Shown here: piece by piece, positions 1-10,253 of the stretch
Layout of the letters: each line of letters begins with the position of its first letter
Numbering within the stretch: the first letter of the stretch is position 1
Assembly: GCA_038496445.1 (NCBI GenBank)
Contig: JALMLS010000304.1
Span: 372,001 to 436,000 of the forward strand
Direction: 5' to 3'
Origin: Trichosphaerium sp. ATCC 40318
Lineage: Eukaryota > Discosea > Flabellinia > Trichosidae
Length of the DNA: 64,000 nt
Made by a program: the position numbers and the translations under genes
The notes under the pieces: generated by a model
What the model saw: the letters and a program-made list of their open reading frames with translations, nothing else
The model's database searches: none
Told to the model about the DNA's origin: nothing

Positions 1-2705
1 AAACGAAAGAAGAAGAAAGGTTTGTTGATTGTGTAGATATATTGACTATTTTTCTAACTGTTGTACCTTTTTAGGAAGAGATTCTATTAGTATTAAATCA
101 AAATTATCGACATCAAAGATACAAATGCGTGACACAGTGCGTTGTAATATTACATTGTTTGGGTGTTAATATTATTGGTACTAGACAGCAAGATCGGAGT
201 CACCACGAAGTCCAAGAAAATCTAAACCTTACACAATGCTCAAATCGGTAAGCATACTGTTTTATACCAAAAGAACTTTTTTGTGTTTAGAGATCAAGTT
301 TTATTTTAACAGTATTGACATCAATAGAAATCTATTCCAAAGGAGATGCAAGGTGTAAAACAACATGAACGTAAACGTTCTCACACAGATATAAATCCTT
401 TGCGATCGTTTGCTGCAAACAGAGGAACCAAGTTCCTAAAGTACTGCGATTTATTATTATTATGAAATAACCTATATTAATTTTAACCTTATAGGGTGCA
501 ACTACCTAATGAACAAACTCATACTATACTTGTTACCGATGATTTAACACTCCGTGGTGGTACGAAAATAGTTTTTTGTAGAAACTCTATTCAATGCAGT
601 TGAATTTTTTATGAGTTCTTCATGTTGACGGAGATTGGTGTTATAATTTCTTTTGTGTTCTTTTTCGTTTACTTATTTTCTATCTCTAGCACTCACAAAA
701 ATATGTACTGTTCGTACAGATATCAATATTGATGCATATGTACCTCGAGACCCAGAAACAGGACGTCACTTGGGTGGAGAAATGGAGACTAAAATTTGTG
801 AAATGACAATTGGCGATTCTATTGCTTTTTATTGTAAGAGCGGTACAGCTGAGGAATTTTCACCAATCTTTCCACCTGGTCATGTACGTCACCTCTAACA
901 TGTCATTTCTGAAAGGAAAACCTGTGTAGCAACGTACTAACTTGATTTAAGCTTATTTATGATAAACCAAACGAAAATGGATCACGAGCAATATCAGCTG
1001 CTACTTTAACTGTACTTCTACACAAAATATGCGGAGAGCAACAACATTGTGCGTTTTTTATTATTATTGTTTTTATTTGTATTGCAACATAGTCACGTTT
1101 TACTTTCTTTTTTCTGTTTTTTTTTTGTTAACAATCTGTTTGTAGCGATTCTATCGGACTTTTTGTTGACATACAGATCGTTTTGTAAACCAGAACGTAT
1201 ACTTAAAACTGTAAGAGAAAATTTTTGTATTGAGAAGCCTCCAGTATGTGATGAAGGTGCTTGGACAAAGTATCTTATGTTACAGAGAATGCGGTGCGTT
1301 TAATACACTTTGTTTCTTTTTTTTTTTTTTTTTTTTTTTGTTTGTACTAATGCTAAAGAGTTAGGGTCTTGGTTGTGTTAAAAAAATGGATTGCAGAGTT
1401 TTGGATCTATGATTTTGCTGGTAATGAGCCTCTTTTAAAGTCAATAACAGATTTTGTAAACGACAAAATGAAACCAGTAATGACTACTGCTGGTACTGCA
1501 GTTTTAAGTCTTATTGAAAAAATGGTATGTGCAAAATGTTGTTGACTAGTTTTACTTATCCTTTATAATTAAAGAGAGCAAACAAAGGAGCTATAAAACG
1601 TATAATGGTTGTCCAGAAAGAGTCACCTCAATTACCAAAACGTCAACAAGGACCAAATTGGATTGTAACAACACCACCTATTGAGATTGCACGTCAACTC
1701 AGTTTGATAGATCAAGCATCGTACAAAAGTATCAAATGCTGGTACGTACCACCTTTTATGAAGCAGGTTTATATGCTTGGTGTATTTGTGTTATACATGT
1801 GTACTCACGTGATTGTTTTAGGGAGTGCTTAGGATTGTCATGGAATAAGAAAGGAAAAGAACAAAATTCTCCACATATCTTAGATATGATTAATAGTTTC
1901 AATCGATGCTCTAATTGGGTCAGTCAAACTATAGTATCTCAAGAGAATCTTAAGCTTCGTATTAAACTTATTAATTGGTTTATACAAATAGCAGAGGTAC
2001 GTAAAACAAATAAGGAGAAAAAAGAAGGAAATGAGATTTTTGCTTTTCGTTTTGATGTAATCGGCAGTCTTATGATTCTCACCTACTTTTTTAGAAATGT
2101 TTAGACTTGAATAATTTCCAAGGACTACTTGAGATTATCTCAGGGCTTAACCAAGGGTCTGTAAGCCGGTTAAAGAATACATGGGCAGTAAGTGATTATT
2201 TTTTGAAAAAAATTATTTTAATAATTTTTGCATTTGTTTAACACTTTACTAGGGTGTAACACCAGCAAGAAAGACAATTCTTAATACTCTTACAGAACTA
2301 GTTGGTAGTGAAAAAAATTACAAAAAACTACGTGACCATATGCTTCGTGTGACGCCACCTTGCATCCCTTACATCGGTATGCAACATTTCGCCATTTTTT
2401 TTTTATAATACTGGTTGACTTTTTGGTTTCTAATACTGTTTATAGGTATGTATCTGCAGGACTTGACATTTGCTTCAGAAGGAAGTAAAGATAAGATCAA
2501 ATCACCTAGTTGTGATAAAGACCTTATAAACTACTACAAACACTCTCAACATGCCAAAATTATCGAAAACTTGTTGAGGTTTCAGAATGAACCTTATCCT
2601 TTTGAATTAGTTGAGTCCATATCTAATCTGATTAAGAGTATAAAGACTCTAGATGACAAGCAATTGTACAACTTATCCTACGCTTGTTTACCTAGAGGTT
2701 CATAG
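1..2705 (+). CDS. Ras guanine-nucleotide exchange factor (5' partial, multi-exon)
   Basis: The protein would activate a small Ras-type GTPase by catalysing GDP/GTP exchange at a membrane. Exons can be chained from near position 75: a Ser/Arg/Pro-rich linker (about 190-250), a possible ubiquitin-like/Ras-binding stretch (about 500-560, VQLPNEQTHTILVTDDLTL), then a RasGEF-N domain (SDFLLTYRSFCKPERIL, about 1150-1290). The catalytic CDC25 domain runs from IEIARQLSLID (about 1680) through RIKLINWFIQIAE (about 1960) and GVTPARKTIL (about 2255) to PCIPYIGMYLQDLTF (about 2360-2470). The frame stops at 2703-2705. Introns are 40-90 nt. The gene is open at the left edge, so the true start lies outside the window. 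Domain order matches RasGEFs of amoebae and metazoa. The partner Ras cannot be read from sequence. Confidence 0.9.
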
Positions 2706-3167
2706 AGAAAAAATGAGAAAAAATAGCCCATGGGTGGGCCGCTTGGCTGGAAACAATCCAAACAATAAATAAGCCGTTTTGTAAAAAACAATCTTCATTC
2801 ATACTAGAAACCCTGTATTGAAACAAATAGGCTACTTGATGCAACAAAGACCATACGCAGTAGGTATGAAATTTACTGAGCTGAAAAGTAAGTGCTGCTA
2901 GTAGCGATGACCATTATGATAAAAAATACTCAGTCAAGTTTTGCTCCATTGCAACAACCACCCAGCGCTCAGAATGACTGAGAATGATTCTTGTTTTATT
3001 CGTGGTACTCAATAAAAATGTATACTCATGACGCTTTGCATCTATCAGGCTTGACAGCGTGGTTGTTTCGTTGATGCTCGCAGTTTGATTATGCTACCTG
3101 GACTTAACAAAAAGGTTGTTAACAGCTTGAACTTAGTTATCTAGTACCCTCCTTTGCTGTACTTACT
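2706..3167. other. Intergenic spacer, no gene seen
   Basis: This is the gap between the RasGEF stop and the acetyltransferase start. There is a short GC-richer palindromic patch just after the stop (around 2727-2740, GCCCATGGGTGGGC). I found no ORF of note and no RNA gene signature. It presumably holds the RasGEF 3' end and the acetyltransferase promoter. Confidence 0.5.
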
Positions 3168-3920
3168 ATGACGACACTTCTTTACTCACACCCAACGTCG
3201 GCTGACCTTGACGCTGACTATGAACTCGAAATAGCTTGTATACGCTTAAAACACTAGTAAAACTATGATTTCAACATACTGACACGTAATTTACAGCTTT
3301 TCCTGAAGATGAGGCAGCAAGTAAGGAAAAGCTTGCGTTTCGCATTAAAAACGCTAATACGTACTTTGTGATCGGTAAAACTACAAAAAAGGAGGGAGGC
3401 ACGTTTTGTCACTAAAAGTCCTTTCTTTTAGCTAAACTATGCCATCACACTCTAGATTTACCTGCAAATAGCATAGTAGCCCATGTATGTGGCACTCTAG
3501 CAAAAGGAGAAACGTTAGATCACGAATCAATGGATTCACACGAACCTGAAGGAAGTACGTTCGTTAAACAACGTTAAATAACTCTTATAATATTCAAAGC
3601 ATCTCTGTGTGTACATTCTGTTGCTGTACATCAATCCTTACGACGGTATGACACTCAAAAAGGATTTTGTTTTTTTTGGCTTCTTTTTCCTTCTTTTGGT
3701 TTGATTCGTTTTTTTCTGTTGTAGACGTGGGTTAGCACTTGAAATTTTAGCAAAATACGTATCTATTGTAAAGTCAGAATCCAAGCAAGTGAAGAGGATT
3801 CTTCTTATTTGTAAGAAAAACTTGATACCACTTTATGAAAAAGCTGGATTCACATTACTTGGAAAGAGTCATATAGTTTATGGTAAGGACCCTTGGTATG
3901 ATATGAAAATGTCTCTATAG
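3168..3920 (+). CDS. Arylalkylamine (serotonin) N-acetyltransferase-like GNAT enzyme
   Basis: Predicted acetyl-CoA:amine N-acetyltransferase of the AANAT branch of the GNAT superfamily, a soluble enzyme that acetylates arylalkylamines or polyamines. Five exons splice cleanly in frame: 3168-3237, 3297-3374, 3432-3554, 3600-3645 and 3725-3920, giving about 170 residues, close to a minimal GNAT. Family hallmarks are SFPEDEAASKEKLAFRI, then VCGTLAKGETLDHESMDSHE, then the core LCVHSVAVHQSLRRRGLA with the R-R-G-x-A acetyl-CoA pyrophosphate loop, and at the end LLICKKNLIPLYEKAGF followed by GKDPWYDM. Those last blocks are typical of vertebrate/yeast AANAT. The start ATG opens the first exon with no in-frame alternative nearby. 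The substrate is not determined by the sequence. Confidence 0.9.
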
Positions 3921-4229
3921 AATAAACATTATAAACGTTTCCAAATAAAGTCTAAAACTTAATCAAGCTGCTTAAAAAAACGGCACGTGATCAATTTTTT
4001 TTACGAATTCTTTGTTGGGCAGCCAATCCTTTTTCGTATTCTCAAGACACTCGTACCACAACACTAGGTACATCATAATGCATAACTGGAAATGACGCTG
4101 TGGTTTTATTCATTTAATCTAAGTTTAGGATTGGGTACTGTCAGGGAATGTCTACCATTGCTGGTGTTGTGTGACTTGATGTTGAGCGATTTTTTTTAAC
4201 TTTTTTTTTAATTACAGTTTTATGTGTGG
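3921..4229. other. Convergent intergenic gap
   Basis: These 309 bases lie between two convergent gene ends (acetyltransferase + and kelch gene -). The stretch is AT-rich with T-runs near 4190-4212 and one CACGTGA word near 3982. No coding or RNA feature is visible. It probably holds both 3' ends. Confidence 0.5.
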
Positions 4230-6408
4230 CTACCCACTTAGTATCTCTTTTACAAAATCAAGTGCGTTTAGTAGAGCACCTACTTGATTTTCTCCTGCGA
4301 GTATAGTCAACTTTCTAGCCTCTACAGGGTGTTCATTAACAAATCCAACTTCAAAATTTTCTTCGTTTCCTTCCTCGTTTTCTGCTTCTTCTTCTTCCTC
4401 TTCGTCCTGTGCAGCGAAATTCTCAAAAGCTTCAAAATTAAGTTGATCCATGTCACCATCATCAAGTGCTCGTTGAATAAAAGCAAACATCCTGGCAAGA
4501 TAGGCATTATTTACTTCTTCTTGATTTTGATCTTGAATTTGATTTTCAGCTTCTATCCATTCTCCTTCTCTTAGGGCTTCCTCTTTTTCTTCTTTTTTAA
4601 CTTCATCTATAAAACTACATAAACACAATATACACAAAGGTGATAAAAACATACCGAGCGTCTTTAGGTGACCCATGGCCTTCAAAAAAGATAATCTCTC
4701 TAAAATGATGGCTAAAGAGTTTGAAGGCAACTTATTGCTTAAATCAACCAAGAAAGATTTCTGATCTTCTTCAGAGCGCATAGTATTTGTCATATCTGAA
4801 ATTAAACAATCTACTGCTAGTGTACTTAATGAAGGTACAGTCCAAAGACCTTCACCCATTATAACATATGTATCATTCAAAATGTTAAAACTAGGATCAG
4901 CACCACCTAATCTTTACGATCAAAAAAAAGAAGTAGGTTGTAGTATTCTTGATGATACATCTTTATTTTAAAAGTAGGTACCGTGGATAAGAACGGCATC
5001 AAGATGATGTAAATATACGGCACGATGACAATCAGTAGGCATTGGTTTATATTGAAGGTTCAATTCTCTCCAAGAAAACGAAGTTTCGCCAGCTTTTATA
5101 AAGTGTCAGTGAACGCAGCTCAGAGCTTTATGTACTTACTTTGGTGTAATACCCAAGCGTCGTTCAAAGCGCCTACTTCTTCATTAGTATCAGGATCCAC
5201 TGACCCATCCCATCCTAATACAATCGTTAGAACAAAAGGCTGTCATTAAAAGTATACCTCCGTAGAGAAGCCACTTGTAATCACCAATTTGTGTGAGTGA
5301 ATGACCTGCCCGACCTAAAGGTCTAGTATCTCCAGAGACACTACAAGATAGCCATATCCATGATTCTGTATTCAAGACCCAGATATCACCTTGATGATGG
5401 CATAAGAAGACAAGCAAAAAAAAGTAGGAAAAAAAAAGTAAGGTGGGATGCTAAGTTCAACGGTCGTACCGAAGACTTCTTTCTCTTTTTTTCTTCCTCC
5501 AAATAGAATCAATCTATTAGGATTTTTCATTGATGACATTGTATGAAAATATCTAGCCTCTGAGAGAGTACGGTGAGAACAAGAAAAAAAAAAGTTTTCA
5601 AAAAAAAAAAATTGTACCAGGGCACTTGGTAGATATATTAGGCTTCTTCCATTTATTGGTTTCTTTGAGAAGCTCAGCAAAATACACATGGTATTATAGT
5701 GCTCGTACTTGTATCAAATACATGTAAATCTGCTGTCACAGCAGCAGATCGCGACCATGAGGGTACACCACCAAAAACAACTAAAATTCTCGTCAAAACA
5801 ATAAAGATACAACAACAAAACTGTAAGTTTACGGTAGCTTACCAACGTCTTTGCCATTCACTAATCCACCGCAGTGTCCAAATATGTTAGAAGGTTCGTT
5901 CTCGCTCTGGGAGGAAATGTGAGAAGCTGTTTTGCTTGGAATTCCATGGTGTACTTTTACTTCTCTGTATGTACGTTCTTTAACGTCCAGTACGCTTACT
6001 GCCGAGGATCCTGAACCGAAAAACGCTTATTAATTTATTCGTTAGTTAGAAAACGTAAAATCAGCTGTACTAACACCATAGCATTCCTTTTGATAGATAA
6101 AACGTGTGATGAGCGCGCATAGTTTCTGTATTTAATGTAGACGCTAGTTTTGTCCATTCCCAGGTGTCTTAGTAGTTGTATTAGCGTATAGTCATGGAAT
6201 ACATCGTTGTACGTAAGTCTAAACAAAACAATTGCGTTGAAGCTTGTTTTGGCCGGCATTCGCCCATTGACATGATAACCATGTTATTGGAGAGGGTAAG
6301 AGTGTGACCTCTTCTACCTTTCTCATCACCAACAACAGGTGGTGCGTTAGATAGCTTAAACCATCCTACTATATTATGAGACGACTCTTCAGCAATTCTA
6401 TCCGCCAT
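4230..6408 (-). CDS. Kelch-repeat protein with acidic C-terminal region
   Basis: Minus-strand multi-exon gene. The N-terminus begins MADRIAEESSHN and runs into kelch blades: GDEKGRRGHTLTLSNNMVIM (about 6320-6260), a glycine-rich blade near 5850-5950, SEARYFHTMSSMKNPNRLILFGG (about 5500-5560), DIWVLNTESWIWL then RPLGRAGHSLTQIGDYKWLLYGG (about 5270-5390), and NDTYVIMGEGLWTVPSL at about 4870. These GG and W/Y motifs are the kelch beta-propeller signature, normally a protein-interaction scaffold. After the propeller comes a helical tail with a strongly acidic run (poly-E at about 4385-4410), ending at the stop 4230-4232. A 47-nt intron at about 4609-4655 joins KTL to DEVKKE. No BTB or other effector domain is seen, so the partner is unknown. 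Confidence 0.75.
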
Positions 6409-6863
6409 TTAGCGCTATTTGAACTTCATACGCTCCGAAACAATATTGATAATTGTTTTACCGAAAGAGAAAGACTTAACGGCTGTCAGTTTTTAGTATT
6501 CTATTCTGTTATTATCGCTACCATAAAACCGAAATAGCGCGTACCCAACGGTTGTAGAGAAGTTTGATTACAATTTGAAGTTGTCGGTAGCTGAAACTTT
6601 CAGAGTAGAACACAGCTAACATTGACTAAGTATTGTTTTTTCAAAGTTCACAGACTTCACATGAATCGCCAAAGAAACAGTAGTGTATGAAAAAAAAACA
6701 GTTGGTCATTTGTTTACTAACCAGCATTCACGTGTTTTTTTTGTTTCGTAGAACAAATCGTTTTTTGTGCTGCACAATGAAAGTGCACTAGTTTTTTGTG
6801 TCAAATCATTCATTATCAGAAATGACAAACCTCGAGAAGCACACCTCCTTTTTTTCAGATGCG
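6409..6863. other. Divergent intergenic region
   Basis: This spacer separates the kelch gene (-) from the F-box/MORN gene (+) and should contain both promoters. It is AT-rich with a possible pyrimidine tract and CAG at about 6849-6858 just upstream of the MORN start. The small ORFs here read like noncoding sequence. Confidence 0.45.
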
Positions 6864-7776
6864 ATGTACAAGAAAATACTAACACAAGTTGATTTGCTAG
6901 TACCCACGAGGTCACGTGTTCAAATATTAATGAAAGCTAATTCTTATTAGTGCGCCACTACTGCGTTTACCTCCAGAACTCATTTTGGATATCACCGACC
7001 TGTACCCGAAGTTCAGAGAAGTCCAACATCTTCTATGTAAAAAAACTGCTCTAGAATCTGGGAAATACAATCTGCGTTTTGAGAAGTGTGGTACATTCGA
7101 AGAGTGGCATGAGAATGGCAAGAGAAAGAGTAAATTTACGTACGAGAATGGGAAGCTCCATGGAGAGGGTATGATGTGGTCCAGTGATGGATGCTTGTGC
7201 GTTAAAAGCACGTTCATAAACGGAGTAGTGGCACAATTTATCAGGCTTAAAAACGGCCATGTGATGGGAAAATGGGATTCTAAAACTAGTACTTACAACT
7301 CCAATGATGACCGAGATTCTTGGACCAGTTCAGTTGGTTGGTTGGCTAGTAAGCTATGGTTTACGAAAAATATCAACAAAAAAGTTATTTATATCGTTGA
7401 TAAGCGTAGATATACAGAATTCCTTGGTAACATACCACATGGTAGGGACGAACAATATATTCGCGGTTGTAAAACCAATAGTGGATCATATAAGAACGGA
7501 TTGATGCACGGATCGTTCAAGTATTGGCATTCAAACCATAAATTGGGTAATGAGACAACCTATGTGAATGGACTGATAGAAGGGATTGCAACAAGATATT
7601 CGTCTGATGGTCAACTGGTAGGTAAAACTCCGTATTTACATGGCAAACGTCATGGTACAGAAATACAGTATAGACCATCAGGCTGTTCATATATCAAATC
7701 TACGTTAGTATACGAACATGGCGTTCTTATAAAACAGGAGAGAAGACCATATTCTTGGGCACTAAAGTTCGACTAA
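6864..7776 (+). CDS. F-box-like protein with MORN-type repeats
   Basis: Two exons. The long exon 2 has no ATG upstream of its conserved start, but splicing 6864-6910 to 6951-7776 across a 40-nt intron (donor GTCACG) gives MYKKILTQVDLLVPTSAPLL followed by RLPPELILDITDLYP, an F-box-like L-P-P-E-L-I-L-x-I motif. The rest (about residues 50-280) is a string of degenerate MORN/toxin-antitoxin-type beta hairpins: EEWHENGKRKSKFTYENGKL, HGEGMMWSSDG, then SGSYKNGLMHGSFKYWHSN, TTYVNGLIEGIATRYSSDG and YLHGKRHGTEIQYRPSG. Proteins combining F-box and such repeats are common in Marseillevirus-type giant viruses and occur in their amoebal hosts, so a transferred origin is possible but unproven. Role: perhaps a ubiquitin-ligase adaptor. 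Confidence 0.8.
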
Positions 7777-8070
7777 GAGCGTGTTAGTTAGTAAAGTAGA
7801 AGGTTTCAAACCATTACCCATTTTCTTCATTAGCAGATAAACAAACAGGATTTGGAGTAATCACATCCAACCTTATTAACAGAACTTTGTGGGTAAGGTC
7901 AATAACTAGCTATGTAGTCACACCGAAAGGTAACTATTTTCGTCTTTCACGGATGAACACGCAAGCCAGTTTCTAAATCCGTCTCATCGTGAAAATTGTC
8001 AACTTTTCGAGTCAACGGGCTTCTTCGTGACCTTTTTTGTACATTCCTATCTCATTTCCGTAAAATCATT
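7777..8070. other. Intergenic gap
   Basis: Just under 300 bases between the MORN gene and the EF-hand gene. No feature is seen beyond A/T-rich sequence. It should contain the EF-hand gene promoter. Confidence 0.4.
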
Positions 8071-10135
8071 ATGGCTTTTGATATCCTCGGTAACATTCAA
8101 CAATGCGTAGAAGTAGCAACTGTACGCTGTTTAATATTACTGTGGACCAGTACACAAGTGCACGCGCTATATCTGTTTCTAACGCTTTATCTAGGTCATT
8201 TATTCCTTCTGGACGGAACACAGAGATGCTTTAAAAGATATTGGCGGTATACAAAAGTTATCAACTACTGCTAGCCTAGCACAAGCTACTTTGGGCCGCG
8301 TATCAGACCTTTTAACTGGAGATATGTTCGTAAAGGATTCTGTAGAGGAAATCAAGGAACAGTTTGTACAGGCGGGTGAAATGATAGTAAAGTACGTCAC
8401 AGATGCATCCAAAACAAGCAATTTTAGTTCGGGAATAAGCTTTCCAAAAAGGCGTTTTCTTCATTCTTTTTGTTCCAAAGAGCTTTTGCCGCAAAGTTAA
8501 CGCAGGGTTATAGGCTACAGGCCAAGTTCAAGAAGGGTAAACCACTTACGATGGTGAAACTGTTTTTTAAAGCTCCAGCAATGAAAGAAGAGCTAGAGAT
8601 GGTCAGCGACGCGCTAGAAGCTTCTGTAGCTGTACGTGGAGAGAAACCAAGTTTATTGTTAGCCGTATATTGGTACTTACGTCATGTTTGTAGGCGCTAG
8701 GAGCATATCTAACAAGCCGTGTTAACATCTCAATCTTTTGGGCTGGGAACATCATCTCGCATCAAAAAGCGCTCAACTACTGGTGCAAACACTTCGGTAC
8801 GCATCCTTTATTATGTACAGAAAATCAAAGAGCTGATTTAATATCTCTTTTTTGGTTGGCTTTCTTTGTATTGCAACTACGTTACTCTAATGCCACGATA
8901 TAGGTGGTAACACTCATACCTCTCAAAAGAGCCATATGACTGATGCTCTACGCTACGAGCCTCTTGAACCTTTGAATAAGCATAACACTAGTTTATTGGA
9001 TCAAAATGCTGATGCTGATATCACTTGTTATGAGTTGCAATCATTCTTTGATTGGTTTGGTAATCCAAAGCTTTCAAAACTAGTTAACGATTGCTCTGGT
9101 TGGTTCCTAAAGGCAACAAAGGTTGAACAAGATGAAGTAAAACCTGGTACGCTGATATCGAAGGTAGAGTGTTTGTTACTCATTTTTAACTAGGTTGTCA
9201 ATGGCGTTTGAGACACGTGAAGAGTAGTTTCTATAGAAAAGACTTAGTTGGTAAAGATGGATCACTCAGGCTTACATTGAAAGCTGGTGATGAGCTTGTA
9301 AAGGTCTACTACAACAAGGTATAGCAGCTGGTTAAGTTATTTTTCTATTGTCAAAATCTGACTGTTACCTTTCTAGACTTTGATCGCACGTTGTCTAGTT
9401 GTAGACCTCTTCCGGAGTTTAGATAAAGCCAATGAAGTTAAAGACGCAACAGAGTTGTGGGTAAGTATTAATACTTCTGGTTGTAGCAGCGCCCTGCTAA
9501 CACGTGTTTTAAGCATCTTCAAAGAATTGTTGAGATCATTCCAGGAACTCTTAAGGTTGCTTCATCAGTAGTACCTTCTCTACCTCCGCCACCAAAGACT
9601 GAAGAAGAGATAAAAGCGGAAGCTGCTTTATCTCCAAGAGAACGAGCAAAGAAAAACAAGCAAATGAGACGTGCAGCAGCCGGTAGTCATCGCGGAACTA
9701 AAGCGGAGACATTTGAAGGATACATGTGGCGTGAACAGATGCAAAAGCCCCTTCACCGTGTTATCAGTATTGAAGGATCAAAGGTATCATGGGCTGGTGA
9801 TGGTAAAGGATTGCAACTTACTTGGGCGATGAAAGTAAAGAAGAGCAGAATAGACGAAAACATTGCCAGGAATTGGTGCGCTGAAAATAGCTCGTTGTGT
9901 TCTTATTTTTTTTCTTTCGTTTAGGTACAGCGGTAATAGACACGTTTTGGATATTAACACACCTAACGGTCTTGTTGCTCGATGTGCTTTTGATGACTTT
10001 ATTACAAGAAACGTTGTATCAAAGCTATTAAATGACGCCATTGATGTACTTAAAAAAGCACATGGTCCAGAACCAGAGCCTGTAGAAAAAGCAGATTCAA
10101 CACCATATGAAGAAGAAAAGCCTACATCAAACTAA
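8071..10135 (+). CDS. EF-hand-containing protein of unrecognised family
   Basis: Start MAFDILGNIQQCVEVAT; a 73-nt intron (8122-8194) then leads to VIYSFWTEHRDALKDIGG and a helical N-terminal region (GRVSDLLTGDMFVKDSVEEI, IKEQFVQAGEMIVK). The next exon begins AFAAKLTQGYRLQAKFKKG. Further on is one canonical EF-hand loop, D-Q-N-A-D-A-D-I-T-C-Y-E (about 8997-9035), with acidic/oxygen ligands at 1, 3, 5 and 7 and E at 12, so Ca2+ binding is likely. The C-terminal half (about 9560-10135) is basic, then beta-rich (SYSG-type strand, RHVLDINTPNGLVARCAFDD), and ends in a Pro/Glu-rich tail. The N-terminal helices recall four-helix membrane-acting domains, but I cannot assign a family. Pieces of this gene recur in the receptor-array spacers, so it sat at the edge of the amplified segment. 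Confidence 0.75.
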
Positions 10136-10253
10136 TAGTTATGAACGAATAGTGTACAAAGATACTCTAATTGCCACAAGTCAAATAAAAGGTCATAATT
10201 ATTTTCAATTAAATACCAAGGTGTACACTAAAACAAGATTTATTTTCACTCTT

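Noticed and set aside
6927-7217. Minus-strand frame opposite the MORN gene
   Set aside because: It lies entirely opposite a clear repeat-protein exon; no independent motif.
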